64,000 nucleotides of DNA from Paraburkholderia diazotrophica. GTDB lineage: Bacteria; Pseudomonadota; Gammaproteobacteria; Burkholderiales; Burkholderiaceae. Numbering within the stretch: position 1 is the first letter of the stretch; the number at the start of each line of letters is the position of its first letter. Under the pieces are notes generated by a model. It was not told the DNA's origin. It saw nothing but the letters and a program-made list of their open reading frames with translations, and did not search any database. This document shows, piece by piece, positions 1 to 8,838 of this stretch. The stretch spans positions 248,001-312,000 of the forward strand of contig NZ_FNYE01000001.1 of assembly GCF_900108945.1 (NCBI RefSeq), written 5' to 3'. Position numbers and translations under genes: made by a program.

Positions 1-350
1 GTCGCGAGCCCGTGCAGGCGCAGGCGCTGCGCGCCCCGGCCCGCGAGCCGCAGACGATACCAGTGGTCGTCGAATGCGAACGCGGGCGCGCGCTCGATAT
101 CGAGCAGGCCCGCCGCGCGCCACGCCGATGCGACCGTGCCGGGCACGTGAGCGGGCAGCCAGCCGGCCTCGGGCAGGTCGGCGGGTGTCGCGCATGCGCC
201 GGGCTTCGTCGTCACGCATTGCCAGCCGTGCGTGAGCGGCTGCGGCCAGCAGGATGCACGAAGGGCGTCGCCCGTGTGGGCCGAGGTGGTGGAAGTGGCG
301 CTCGCGCCTTGCGGCACGAGCGCCAGGAGGTCGTTTGGCAAGGCGCGCAC
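1..350 (-). CDS. Glycoside hydrolase family 2-like protein, N-terminal fragment (runs off the left edge)
   Basis: The complement of the first 350 bases is one open frame without a stop, running off the window start. Read from the right it contains WLPAHVPGTVASAWRAAG, then a stretch rich in FDDHWYRLRL. This is the typical start of a GH2 sugar-binding domain (a VPGTV element, then FDD-WYR), as in beta-mannosidase-like proteins. The start is uncertain: GTG at 350 is used here, TTG near 341 is possible, and the frame is open further upstream, overlapping the end of the DUF1839 gene. It would be the last visible gene of the acyl-carrier-protein operon. The catalytic domain is outside the window, so substrate and activity cannot be judged. 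Family assignment is moderate; gene existence is likely. Confidence 0.5.
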   Translation of the reverse strand, partial: MRALPNDLLALVPQGASATSTTSAHTGDALRASCWPQPLTHGWQCVTTKPGACATPADLPEAGWLPAHVPGTVASAWRAAGLLDIERAPAFAFDDHWYRLRLAGRGAQRLRLHGLA

Positions 351-411
351 AGCGTGTTCCGTTGAGGCGGCGAACGCGCCCGCCGAGGCGCGCGGCTCGC
401 CGCGGCAGCCG

Positions 412-1455
412 CTACAGCGTCAGCGACGCAAGCGGCGGGATGGTCTGTTCGTAGGCGGCTTCGAGCACGTCGAAGCAGTCGTCGCAGGGATCGCGCCGGC
501 CCCGCGCCATCGCGCGCACGAGGCGGAACTGCATCACCATTGCTTCCGATGCGATTCTCTGCGCGGACGCCGCAATCGGCTGCGGAATCTCGAAGCCTTG
601 CGCCGACAGCCAGATCAGATACTTCGACAGAAATTCGAAGTTCGCGCCGAGCTGCCGCATCAGGTTGAACGAGTACGGATGGAAGAAAGGCTCGCCGCGC
701 TCGAGCAGCATGTCGAGATGCGCGGGGAACGCCTTGCGCCATTCGCTGACGGGATTGCGCAGCGGCCGGCGCTCAAGATGCGCGCGCAGCAGTTCCGCCG
801 ATGCATGCGCGAGCGCCACGCCTTCGAGTGCGGGCCGCGCCTGCTTGGCGAACTCGACGTACGGGAACAGATAGTCGGGTTGTCCCGCGAACTGCGGCAG
901 CTTGCGGAACACGCCGTCGTAGTCCTCGCCGTCGAGCGTGTGATAGCCCGTGTTGTGGAAGTAGCCGAGCCGGCGCGCGGCGGGGTCGATATGGTCGATG
1001 CCGATCGTCGTCTTCGGATGCTCGCGGCGATACGACGTGGCGCGCGTATTCGGCAGATAGTAGCCGTCGACTTCGACGAGCACCGTGTGTCCCCGTTGAG
1101 TCTGCGCGAACACGCGGTCTTCGAGCGAATCGTAGATGGCGAGCTCCTGCACCTGCGTGCCGTACAGGCGCTCGATGTCTTCGAGCGGAAACTTGAAGAA
1201 CGTGAACTGGTCGCCCTCGAAGTCCTGCGTCACCGTGAACGCGAACGCGGCGCGCGGATCGAGGCCGAAGCCGTGCAGCAGCTCGATCCATAGGTCGACG
1301 TAGCAGTTCGTTTCCTGCCATACGCGTTCGCCCTGATGCAGCGGATGCGACTGGTGGCTGCGCATCGGCCGCGGCGCGTCGCAGGCACCCGCGATAGTGC
1401 CAGTTACAGCGCCCGCGGCAATGGCCGTCAGCGCGGACGTGACGGGCGAATTCAT
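412..1455 (-). CDS. DUF1839 family protein, possible acyltransferase of an aminoacyl-carrier-protein pathway
   Basis: A 347-residue protein starting at ATG 1455, which overlaps the stop of the upstream ligase as ATGA, so the two are translationally coupled. I recognise the DUF1839 family from its company and sequence style. Visible features are a conserved-looking Cys51 in ETNCYVDLWIELLHGFGLD, a segment VEVDGYYLPNT (127-137), and a His at 146 followed by GIDHID. A Cys near the N-terminus followed by V-D-x-Y-x-L-P and H recalls cysteine-nucleophile acyltransferases of the butirosin BtrH kind, which move an acyl group from a carrier protein to an acceptor. That comparison is my inference, not an established annotation. 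If right, this protein would unload the amino acid placed on the adjacent carrier protein. Confidence 0.8.
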   Translation of the reverse strand: MNSPVTSALTAIAAGAVTGTIAGACDAPRPMRSHQSHPLHQGERVWQETNCYVDLWIELLHGFGLDPRAAFAFTVTQDFEGDQFTFFKFPLEDIERLYGTQVQELAIYDSLEDRVFAQTQRGHTVLVEVDGYYLPNTRATSYRREHPKTTIGIDHIDPAARRLGYFHNTGYHTLDGEDYDGVFRKLPQFAGQPDYLFPYVEFAKQARPALEGVALAHASAELLRAHLERRPLRNPVSEWRKAFPAHLDMLLERGEPFFHPYSFNLMRQLGANFEFLSKYLIWLSAQGFEIPQPIAASAQRIASEAMVMQFRLVRAMARGRRDPCDDCFDVLEAAYEQTIPPLASLTL

Positions 1456-2483
1456 GCGCGCGCTCCTGCAAGACCCTGATCGATGCGCGCCTTCGTATCG
1501 CCCCACAGCAGCGCGCGCACGTCGTCGGGCCACGCGTTCACATCGAGCCCGTGATGGCGGAAGAGGGCGAGCGTGATGCGCTCCATGCCGAAGCCCACGC
1601 ATCCCGTATGCGCGACCGAGCCGTCCTCGCATTCGATCTTCCAGATCGCGCCGAAGTGGTCCATGTGATAGTTGAACGACAGGCAGGCCGTCTTGCTGTC
1701 GGGATTCGCGACGGGAATCAGCAGCTCGAACTTCAACGCCTGCGCGCGCTGGCTGTCGGCGATGATCTTGCCGCCGCGTCCGAAGAACGGATCGTTGGCG
1801 AGATCGACGTCGACGGGCAACTGGAGCAGCGACACCAGCAGCGAGCCGCGCTCGATCCACATCTGACGGAACGCCATCACCTGTTCTGCGTTGCCGAGAC
1901 GCACGTACTCGCGCTGGCGGAACATCTGCATGCGCGCGGGATCGAGCGACGGCTCATGGCGAAAACAGTACGACAGCACGTCGATCGTGCGGCCGCCGGC
2001 GGGCAGCGGGCCGCGCCGCGCCATCACGGGATAGATCGGATAGCACGCAGCGGGCGTCAGCACGACGCGCGTCGGCTTTTGCTGCGACATCCATTCGGTG
2101 TCGCGGTCGTCGTCGCTTTCCTTCATCGCGTCGTCGAGACAGCGCAACAGGCGCTGCTGGCCCGCTTCCGAGCCGCAGAACGAATGGATCGTGCCCGCCA
2201 GATCCGGAAAGCTCTTCAGATACTCGCTGTCTTCGAAATCCGTGCGGCGCATCGCGGGCGGAAAGCGCAGCACTTCGGGGTCCTGATCGGCGCCCAGATG
2301 CGTGATCGCCACATTCAACCGCTCGACGACGTCTTCGAACACCTGGCTGCGGCCATACAGGCCGTTTTCGCCCGTGTCGATCAGAATGCCCTTCGCGAGA
2401 AGACGCTCACGCAGCGTCGGGTCGGCGCCCGCGGCCTGTGCATCGGAGGCGGCGAGCGCGGCCGTATCGGTCATCGTGTTCAT
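1452..2483 (-). CDS. Amino acid:[acyl carrier protein] ligase (class II aaRS-like)
   Basis: A 343-residue homologue of the catalytic core of atypical seryl-tRNA synthetase without a tRNA-binding arm. Such enzymes activate a small amino acid with ATP and load it on the phosphopantetheine of a dedicated carrier protein instead of tRNA. Motif 2 is visible as FRQREYVRLGN (188-198) and motif 3 as GFGMERITLALF (297-308). Cys147, Glu177 and Cys295 sit where the zinc ligands Cys-Glu-Cys occur in the Bradyrhizobium enzyme. Two in-frame ATGs lie at 2483 and 2474; 2483 is chosen. It starts one base after the flavoprotein stop and overlaps DUF1839, in the same transcript as the carrier protein. Family members prefer glycine or alanine; the substrate here is unknown. 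Confidence 0.9.
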   Translation of the reverse strand: MNTMTDTAALAASDAQAAGADPTLRERLLAKGILIDTGENGLYGRSQVFEDVVERLNVAITHLGADQDPEVLRFPPAMRRTDFEDSEYLKSFPDLAGTIHSFCGSEAGQQRLLRCLDDAMKESDDDRDTEWMSQQKPTRVVLTPAACYPIYPVMARRGPLPAGGRTIDVLSYCFRHEPSLDPARMQMFRQREYVRLGNAEQVMAFRQMWIERGSLLVSLLQLPVDVDLANDPFFGRGGKIIADSQRAQALKFELLIPVANPDSKTACLSFNYHMDHFGAIWKIECEDGSVAHTGCVGFGMERITLALFRHHGLDVNAWPDDVRALLWGDTKARIDQGLAGARA

Positions 2484-2484
2484 C

Positions 2485-3762
2485 TCAGGCCCTCCCCGGT
2501 GCGGCGGGACGCTGCGCCAGCAGCAGGCTCGCCGTGTTCATCGCGATGCGGTCGTTGTTGATCATCAGCGGCGCCGAATGCAGATCGCGCAGATGCCGCC
2601 CCACGCTGTACTCGGTGCCGTTCTTGTAGCCCGCCATGCCGCAGATCAGCAGCACTTCCTGCACGACCTGAAGGGCCGTCGTCGAAATGCTGGTCTTCAG
2701 CGTGTTCATGTCGGACGCGAAGCCGAGCATCGCGGACAGCGGCGCATCGGCCTGGCAGGCGCCGAGCTTCGCCTGATGCGCGGCGCGCGCGGCGTCGAGC
2801 GCAACCGAGAGGCGCGCCTGCATCATCTGCAGCAGCCCGACGGCCTGCGCGAGGCGCACGCCCGACGGCGGCACGAAACCGGGCTTGCCGCGCGTCTGCG
2901 CGCGGAAGAATGCCTTCGCGCGGTTCACGGCGTCGGCGGCGATGCCCGTCCATACGGCGGCCCACAGCGTGTGCGAGACGGGCAGCATCGTCTGGTCGGC
3001 GATGATGGCGAAGGGCGTCGGCAGAATCTGTCCGGCGATGCCCGTGGCGACGAGCCGGAAGCCCTCGCTGCAGGTGCCGCGCATGCCCATCGAGTCCCAG
3101 CCGCCGCGCTTGTCGAGCTGCGTTTCGTCGCGCAGCGTGACGATCATCACCTGATCCGAGGCCGACGATTCAGCGGTGCGGCGCGCCGTCACGAGAATCA
3201 CGTCGGCCTGTGCGCCGTACGAGATGGTGGGGGCGAGCTTCTCGATGCGGAACATGTCGCCATCGATTTCGACTGCGCACGCGCTCGTGCGCAGATTGCC
3301 GCCGATCGTTTCTTCAGACGTCGCGGAAGCGAGCAGCCACTGCTTTTCGGCAAGCTGTGCGAGCAGATCGCGGTGCCACGCCGACTCGCTGCCGTGCTCC
3401 TCGATGCACGCGACCTGGATCTGATGCATCGCGTAGATCATCCCCGTCGACGCACAGCCTTGCGCGAGGATCTCGCAGATGGCGGCGACGTCGGCGAGCG
3501 ACAGCCCGGCGCCGCCGAAGCGCGCGGGCACCATCGCGGACAGCAGGCGTTCGCGCCGGAGCACGTCGAATGCCTCGACGGGAAAGCGCGCCTCGCTATC
3601 GACGGAGTCGGCGTGCTGCGCCGCGATTTGTGCGGCGCGCTGCGCGGCCGCGCGCCAGGCCGGTTCCGGTTCGATCGCGACGAGCGCGGCCGCTTCCGGC
3701 GTCTGGGACGCTTCAGCCGCGACGGCAGCGGCGGATTCTGCCTGCATCAGCGGCGCGTTCAT
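2485..3762 (-). CDS. Acyl-CoA dehydrogenase-like flavoprotein of the aminoacyl-ACP operon
   Basis: A 425-residue protein of acyl-CoA dehydrogenase style: an N-terminal helical domain with FGGAGLSLADVAAICEILAQGCASTGMIYAMHQ, a beta domain with ATSEETIGGN and WDSMGMRGTCSEG, and a C-terminal helical bundle. It lies between the carrier protein and the amino acid ligase, with an ATGA overlap (4 bp) with the former and one base to the latter. Comparable flavoproteins that work on aminoacyl-carrier proteins, such as the prolyl-PCP oxidases of pyrrole-2-carboxylate formation, suggest that it oxidises the carrier-bound amino acid. This is inference from context. Its residues are compatible with FAD binding, but I could not place the catalytic glutamate. 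Confidence 0.85.
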   Translation of the reverse strand: MNAPLMQAESAAAVAAEASQTPEAAALVAIEPEPAWRAAAQRAAQIAAQHADSVDSEARFPVEAFDVLRRERLLSAMVPARFGGAGLSLADVAAICEILAQGCASTGMIYAMHQIQVACIEEHGSESAWHRDLLAQLAEKQWLLASATSEETIGGNLRTSACAVEIDGDMFRIEKLAPTISYGAQADVILVTARRTAESSASDQVMIVTLRDETQLDKRGGWDSMGMRGTCSEGFRLVATGIAGQILPTPFAIIADQTMLPVSHTLWAAVWTGIAADAVNRAKAFFRAQTRGKPGFVPPSGVRLAQAVGLLQMMQARLSVALDAARAAHQAKLGACQADAPLSAMLGFASDMNTLKTSISTTALQVVQEVLLICGMAGYKNGTEYSVGRHLRDLHSAPLMINNDRIAMNTASLLLAQRPAAPGRA

Positions 3763-4010
3763 GCCGCCGCCTTTGCCAGTTGCAGTTCGGTGACGGCAGC
3801 CGCCAGTGAATCGATGCTGGAAAAGAGACGGCGCGTCAGCATGCGGTCGGGAATCTCGATGCCGAATTCGTCTTCGATCGCGAGCATCAGGTGCACGGTC
3901 GCGAGTGACGAGAGGCCTGCTGCATAGAGGTCCGCGTCGTCGGCGAGCGTGTCGGCGGGTACATCGAGCCGTGCGGATTCGGTAAGAATGCGTCGCAGTG
4001 CTGTTTTCAT
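3759..4010 (-). CDS. Acyl carrier protein
   Basis: An 83-residue acidic helical protein with the carrier motif AGLSSLATVHLML. Ser35, just before Leu, is the likely phosphopantetheine site; the usual preceding Asp is Ser. It is the first gene of the operon and overlaps the flavoprotein start by four bases. It is the expected partner of the adjacent amino acid ligase rather than of fatty-acid synthesis, because housekeeping ACP sits in the fab cluster and has a DSL motif. The promoter must lie in the 256 bp between this gene and the divergent acetyltransferase (4011-4266), where I see no consensus box. Confidence 0.9.
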   Translation of the reverse strand: MKTALRRILTESARLDVPADTLADDADLYAAGLSSLATVHLMLAIEDEFGIEIPDRMLTRRLFSSIDSLAAAVTELQLAKAAA

Positions 4011-4266
4011 GAAGGGAGCCCCTCAGAGTGTTTTGGCGAGAGCGGGTTGCTTCGAATCCGGCGATGCGTGCGCGCTTGCATGCACCCGTGACACCTCGTC
4101 AGCGAGGGTCGTGCGCGGGACGGACCAGTGCGCCGGTTGTCCGTATTTAACGGATTGCGACGCAGCAACGTCGGTGCGCTGGCGCACGGAAACACAAGGG
4201 TCCGCGGCGTACTGTGTCGTCGAGGCAACGGGCTTGACGGCCGCCGAAACGCTCTGGGGAAACGTA

Positions 4267-4803
4267 ATGATGAACTGGAAAACACTCGAGTTCGAACAGT
4301 TCACTGCGCGCGAACTTTATCTGGTCATGCGTGCGCGCAGTGCAGTGTTCGTCGTCGAGCAGGCGCATGTCTGTCTCGATGCGGACGGCCATGACGAGAA
4401 GGCCTTGCATGTGTTCGCGGTCGATGACATGTCGCGCCCGATGCCCGTGCTCGCGTATGCGCGTCTGCGTCCGGGCGACGACGAAGACCCCGAAGTGGTG
4501 ATCGACAAGATCATGACGAGCCCGAGGCGGCGCGGCGACGGCACGGCCGAGATGCTCATCGAGCGCGCGCTGCAGGCCGTGGCGCAGCGCTGGCCGGGGC
4601 GTCACGTGCGAGTGACGGCGCCCGAGGGGCTCAAGAGCTTTTACGAGCAGTTCGGCTTCAGAAAGACGGAAGGGCCATTCCTCGAGCACGGCGCGCCTTA
4701 TATCGGCCTGTCCTGCAGCCATCGTCACAATCAGACGCAATCGGGCGACGCTCGCCGCGCGCGGCATGGCCTTGCGTTCGGCAGCACGTTCGAGCTTCTG
4801 TAA
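4267..4803 (+). CDS. GNAT family N-acetyltransferase (ElaA-like)
   Basis: A 178-residue protein beginning MMNWKTLEFEQFTARELY. The ElaA-type pattern is clear: LYLVMRARSAVFVVEQ near the N-terminus, then CLDADGHDEKALHVFA, AYARLRPG, and IDKIMTSPRRRGDGTAEMLI for acetyl-CoA binding, followed by YEQFGFRKTEGPFLEHGAPYIGL. It transfers an acetyl group to an unknown amine. The ATG at 4267 (or 4270) fits the family N-terminus; an open frame extends upstream but is not needed. About 30 residues after the family's usual end are low-complexity and basic. It is the first gene of the rightward polysaccharide operon, its stop overlapping the next possible start, so a role in acetylating a sugar or aminoacyl decoration is possible. 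Confidence 0.85.
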   Translation: MMNWKTLEFEQFTARELYLVMRARSAVFVVEQAHVCLDADGHDEKALHVFAVDDMSRPMPVLAYARLRPGDDEDPEVVIDKIMTSPRRRGDGTAEMLIERALQAVAQRWPGRHVRVTAPEGLKSFYEQFGFRKTEGPFLEHGAPYIGLSCSHRHNQTQSGDARRARHGLAFGSTFELL

Positions 4804-6413
4804 TGGCGATGTCGCCACCGCCGACGCGCCGCGCGCCCGGCGCGCCGCGCGCGGCGCCGCGTTCGCTGCAAAGGCGGGCGGGCGCGCGCGTTCGCGCGAT
4901 GCGCAAGACGGTGCTGGTGCCGATCGGCTTGTTTGTGCTCAGCATCGTGCTGATCGCCGTGCATCTGGCGCGGCCCGTCGAGTTTCTGTTCCCGCTTGGC
5001 TCGCTGGTGATTGGATATTGGCTGTATCGCAAATCGCCGCCCCATTACGTGGGATTCGTCTGCTGGCTGTTTTTTCTTTCGCCCTGGCTCCGGCGCCTCG
5101 CCGATTTCGTCAACGGCTCGTTCAACGACAAGAGCATGATCATGATGGCGCCGCTGCTCGCCGTGGCGCTGTGCGGCCTGTCGCTGATCACGGGCGCCAA
5201 TACGCTCGGCCAGCGCCGCAACGCGCCGCTGATCCTGATCGTGGTCGGGCTCATGTACGGCTTCATTGTCGGCGTCGCCCAGACGGGCTTCGGGCCCGCC
5301 GTCTATACGCTGGTCAACTGGCTGTTTCCGCCGCTGGTGGCGTTCTATCTCAACGTCACCTGGCAGCATTACCCGGACTATCAGCGCGTGCTGCTCAGAA
5401 CGGCCGTCTATGGCGGACTCGTGATGGGCGTCTACGGCGTGATCCAGTACGTCGTCGTGCCGCCGTGGGACCTGTTCTGGCTCATCGCGGTCAAGATAAC
5501 CTCGTTCGGCAAACCCGTGCCTTACGGGCTGCGGGTATGGAGCACGATGAATTCGCCGGGCCCGTTCGCCGTCACAATCATGTACCTGCTGCAGATATCG
5601 CTTGCTTCGCGCGAGTTCATGCGGATTCCGATGATGCTGTCCGCCGCGTCCGCGCTGCTGTTCACGTCGGTGCGCAGCTGTTGGGGCGGCCTCGTGATCG
5701 GGTTGGTCTATCCCGTCGCGATGCTCGACGGCAGGAGCCGCCTGAAGCTGCTCTGCGCAGTCGTCGGCGTCGCCGCGCTGTGCTCGCCCGTGATGATGTT
5801 CGATCAGGTGTCGGACGGCGTGCTCAAACGCATGCAGACGATGAGCGACATCAGCAACGACAACAGCTTCCAGTCGCGCCAGATGCTTTACGAAGCCTGG
5901 CTGTCTGCGGCGTTCTCGAACATTTCCGGCGACGGTCTCGGTTCGACGGGGCTGGGAACCAAGCTTTCGTCGGACCCGACCAAGGCGGCATCCCCTGCCG
6001 GGACGATCGACAGCGGCATTCTCGAAGTGCCTACGGTGCTGGGCTGGCCCGGCTCGCTGCTCTATGTCGGCGGCATTCTGATGCTGATGTGGCGGGCGTT
6101 TCTTGCGAGCATCGTGCGCTCGAAAGACCGTCTCGCGATCTGCGGGGCAGGCGTCTCGCTTGCGATCTTCGCGATGATGGCGTTCACGAACACGCTGGTG
6201 GGCGTGACGGGCATGTTTTATTTCATCGGCGTGATGCTGCCCGTGATCGGCCTGCGTCACGCGCGCCGCACGGCGCACGCGGCCAAAAAGGCAGCCGCGC
6301 GGACGCCCGCACCCGCGGCGCCCGCCGCGGCGATGGCGCGCACGGCACGCTCGCAAGGGCAGCGCGCGCCGCTGCACGGTGGCGCGACACCCCTGTACAA
6401 GGTGAGGCTATGA
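4803..6413 (+). CDS. Wzy-like O-antigen/exopolysaccharide polymerase membrane protein
   Basis: A polytopic membrane protein of 536 residues, or 504 if it begins at ATG 4899 (MRKTVLVPIG), which lies directly before the first membrane segment. The first 32 residues are Arg/Pro/Ala-rich and may not be translated. About ten hydrophobic segments are visible, with a large loop containing DNSFQSRQMLYEAWL and GDGLGSTGLG, as in the Wzy_C/O-antigen ligase superfamily. Such proteins link lipid-carried repeat units at the periplasmic face. The C-terminal 45 residues are an Ala/Pro/Lys-rich tail. It is followed by a GT4 gene with an ATGA overlap. The sequence fits a polymerase, but ligase cannot be excluded. 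Confidence 0.75.
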   Translation: MAMSPPPTRRAPGAPRAAPRSLQRRAGARVRAMRKTVLVPIGLFVLSIVLIAVHLARPVEFLFPLGSLVIGYWLYRKSPPHYVGFVCWLFFLSPWLRRLADFVNGSFNDKSMIMMAPLLAVALCGLSLITGANTLGQRRNAPLILIVVGLMYGFIVGVAQTGFGPAVYTLVNWLFPPLVAFYLNVTWQHYPDYQRVLLRTAVYGGLVMGVYGVIQYVVVPPWDLFWLIAVKITSFGKPVPYGLRVWSTMNSPGPFAVTIMYLLQISLASREFMRIPMMLSAASALLFTSVRSCWGGLVIGLVYPVAMLDGRSRLKLLCAVVGVAALCSPVMMFDQVSDGVLKRMQTMSDISNDNSFQSRQMLYEAWLSAAFSNISGDGLGSTGLGTKLSSDPTKAASPAGTIDSGILEVPTVLGWPGSLLYVGGILMLMWRAFLASIVRSKDRLAICGAGVSLAIFAMMAFTNTLVGVTGMFYFIGVMLPVIGLRHARRTAHAAKKAAARTPAPAAPAAAMARTARSQGQRAPLHGGATPLYKVRL

Positions 6414-7594
6414 GGATTCTGATCGTGACCCACGTCGTCGCGAAGAACGACGGCCAGGGGCGCGTCAACTACGAGATCGCGCGCGCGGCGCTGGCGGCGG
6501 GCCATGCCGTGACGCTGCTCGCGTCGAACGTGGCGCCTGAGCTGAAGACGCTTGCGCGCTGCGTGCCCGTGCCCGAAGCGCGCGTGCCGACGCGGCTCTT
6601 GCGGTACCAGTGGTTCGCATGGCAGACCGCGCGCTGGATTCGCGCACATCGCGACGAATTCGACATCGTGCATGTCAACGGTTTCATCACATGGGCGCGC
6701 GCCGACGTCAATTCGGTTCACTTCGTTCACGACGGCTGGTATCGCAGCGGCTACTACCCGTTTCGCTTCTGGCGCGGTCCGCACGACGCCTATCAGGTCG
6801 CGTTCACGCGGCTGAATGCGCTGCTCGAAGCGCACGCGTTTCGCCGTGCGCGGGTCATCGTTCCCGTGTCCGGGAAAGTTCGAGGCGAGTTGCAAAGACG
6901 CAGCGTCGGCAAGGCGCAGATGCAGGTCATTCATAACGGAGTCGATATCGACGAATTCGCGCCGGGCGCAAGCGAGCGCGAGCGCCTGGGCTTGCCGTCC
7001 GATGCGTTCATGCTGCTGTTCGCCGGCGATCTGCGCATCTCGCGAAAGAATCTCGATACCGTCTTGCGCGCGCTCGTGTCGATGCCGGCCCACGTGCATC
7101 TTCTCGTCGCGGGCGACACGCGCGACAGCGCGTATCCGCGCATGGCAGAAGCGCTCGGCGTCGCCGGACGCGTGCATTTCGCCGGCTTCGTGAAGGACAT
7201 GCCCGCGCTGATGCGCTCCGTCGATGCGTTCGTGTTTCCATCGCGCTACGAGGCGATGAGCCTCGCGCTGCTCGAAGCGCTGGCGTCGGCGTTGCCCGTC
7301 GTGACCGCGCGCACGGCGGGCGGCGCGGAAGTGATCGGGCCACACTGCGGCATCGTGCTCGACGACCCCGACGATGTGACCGCGTTGACGCGTGCCGTCG
7401 CGCAACTCGTCGACGGACACGATCGCGCGCGACAGATGGGGCAGGCCGCGCGCGAGCTGGCGAAATCGCTCAGCTGGTCCGCGATGGCTGCGCGATATCT
7501 GTCGCTCTACGAACATCTGGGCGCATCGCGCGAGGCCACGCCGCAGCCGCAAGCGGAACGGGTGAAGTGTCCGGCTGCGGCGGCGGACTCATGA
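6410..7594 (+). CDS. Glycosyltransferase family 4
   Basis: A 394-residue GT-B fold glycosyltransferase starting at ATG 6410, which overlaps the previous stop. The N-terminal Rossmann half begins MRILIVTHVVAKNDGQGRVN, with the glycine loop for acceptor binding. The C-terminal half has FAGDLRISRKNLDTVLRAL and the donor-binding E-x7-E element in SRYEAMSLALLEALASALPV followed by GGAEVIGPHCGIVL. It should add one sugar from a nucleotide-sugar to the growing lipid-linked repeat at the cytoplasmic face. Sugar and linkage are not readable from sequence. Cotranscribed with the polymerase-like gene and the next GT4. Confidence 0.9.
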   Translation: MRILIVTHVVAKNDGQGRVNYEIARAALAAGHAVTLLASNVAPELKTLARCVPVPEARVPTRLLRYQWFAWQTARWIRAHRDEFDIVHVNGFITWARADVNSVHFVHDGWYRSGYYPFRFWRGPHDAYQVAFTRLNALLEAHAFRRARVIVPVSGKVRGELQRRSVGKAQMQVIHNGVDIDEFAPGASERERLGLPSDAFMLLFAGDLRISRKNLDTVLRALVSMPAHVHLLVAGDTRDSAYPRMAEALGVAGRVHFAGFVKDMPALMRSVDAFVFPSRYEAMSLALLEALASALPVVTARTAGGAEVIGPHCGIVLDDPDDVTALTRAVAQLVDGHDRARQMGQAARELAKSLSWSAMAARYLSLYEHLGASREATPQPQAERVKCPAAAADS

Positions 7595-8745
7595 GCGGCG
7601 CGATCGATTCGTTGCAGATCGGCATGCACTGGTTCGCGGAGCGGCCGGGCGGTCTCGATCGCATGTTCGTCGAGCTGGTGGAGTCGCTGCCCGCGCAAGG
7701 CGTCAGCGTGCGCGGGCTGGTGGCGGGCAGCGATGCCGTTGCGTCGTCGTCGGGCGGGCACGTGCAGTCGTTCGCGGCGCCCGAGTCGCGTCTCGCGCCG
7801 CGTCTGTGGCGTGTGCGCGCGCTGTCGTCGCAACTGAAGCGCGCGCGCAGACCGGATGTGGTGGCCACGCATTTCGCGCTGTACGCGGCGCCCACGGCGG
7901 GCGTGTTCAACAACGTGCCGCGCGTCGTGCATTTTCATGGGCCGTGGGCCGACGAGACAGTGCCCGAAGGCGGCAGCGCCTGGGCGCGCGGCGCGCGGCG
8001 CTCCGTCGAGCGTTTCGTGTATCGCGGCGGCACGCGGCATATCGTGTTGTCGAAGGCGTTCGGCGACATCCTGCACACGCGCTACGGCGTGCGCGAAGAC
8101 CGCATTCGCGTGGTGCCCGGCTGCGTCGACGTCGCGCGCTTCGACACGGGCGTGACGCGCGCAAGCGCGCGCGCTGCGCTCGGACTGCCGCACGACCGGC
8201 GCATTCTCTTTTGCGTGCGTCGGCTAGTGTGGCGCATGGGTATCGAGGATCTGATCGACGCGATGTTCCTCGTGGTGCAGAAGGCACCCGACGTGATACT
8301 CGCGATCGCCGGCCGCGGTCCGCTCGAAGCGACGCTGAGGGCACGCGCGGCGGCGCGCGGACTGGAGCGCAACGTGCGCTTTGCCGGTTTCGTGCCGGAC
8401 ATCGAGTTGCCGCTCTGGTACGCCGCCGCCGACATGAGCGTGGTGCCGACTGTCGCGCTCGAAGGCTTCGGCCTCACGACGATCGAATCGCTCGCGTGCG
8501 GCACGCCCGTGCTCGTGACACCCGTCGGTGGACTGCCCGAGGCTGTGGCGCCGTTGTCGCCGGATCTGGTGTTTTCGTCGGCCGGGTTCAACGCGATCGG
8601 CGCTGGACTCATCGAGGCGCTGCGCGGCACGCGCACGCTGCCCGATGCCGCCGCCTGCCGCGCGTATGCGCGTGCGCGCTTCGATCGAGGGGTCGTGGCG
8701 TCGCAGGTCGCGCAGATCTATCGGGAAGCGATCGACAACTTCTGA
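7591..8745 (+). CDS. Glycosyltransferase family 4
   Basis: A 384-residue GT4 protein. ATG 7591 is chosen because it overlaps the preceding stop as ATGA; an upstream GTG at 7567 would add eight residues inside the previous gene. Markers are FAERPGGLDRMFVELVESL at the N-terminus, HFHGPW, the linker RVVPGCVDVARFDT, and the C-terminal donor site EGFGLTTIESLACGTPV followed by PVGGLPEAV. The two tandem GT4 genes suggest two consecutive sugar additions. It ends the rightward group; a 93-bp gap separates it from a convergent acyltransferase. Confidence 0.9.
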   Translation: MSGAIDSLQIGMHWFAERPGGLDRMFVELVESLPAQGVSVRGLVAGSDAVASSSGGHVQSFAAPESRLAPRLWRVRALSSQLKRARRPDVVATHFALYAAPTAGVFNNVPRVVHFHGPWADETVPEGGSAWARGARRSVERFVYRGGTRHIVLSKAFGDILHTRYGVREDRIRVVPGCVDVARFDTGVTRASARAALGLPHDRRILFCVRRLVWRMGIEDLIDAMFLVVQKAPDVILAIAGRGPLEATLRARAAARGLERNVRFAGFVPDIELPLWYAAADMSVVPTVALEGFGLTTIESLACGTPVLVTPVGGLPEAVAPLSPDLVFSSAGFNAIGAGLIEALRGTRTLPDAAACRAYARARFDRGVVASQVAQIYREAIDNF

Positions 8746-8838
8746 TTGCGTATCGCTGCGTCGCGCGTTTTGCATGCGAAGCGCGCGAGGCCGCATGCTT
8801 CCCGTGCCGTTCCCCACGTCGTTCACCACTGCCGGGTT

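Noticed and set aside
4731..6377. A 548-residue minus-strand frame opposite the polymerase-like gene.
   Set aside because: Rich in His, Arg and Gln as antisense of membrane-protein codons; no start signal and no family pattern.
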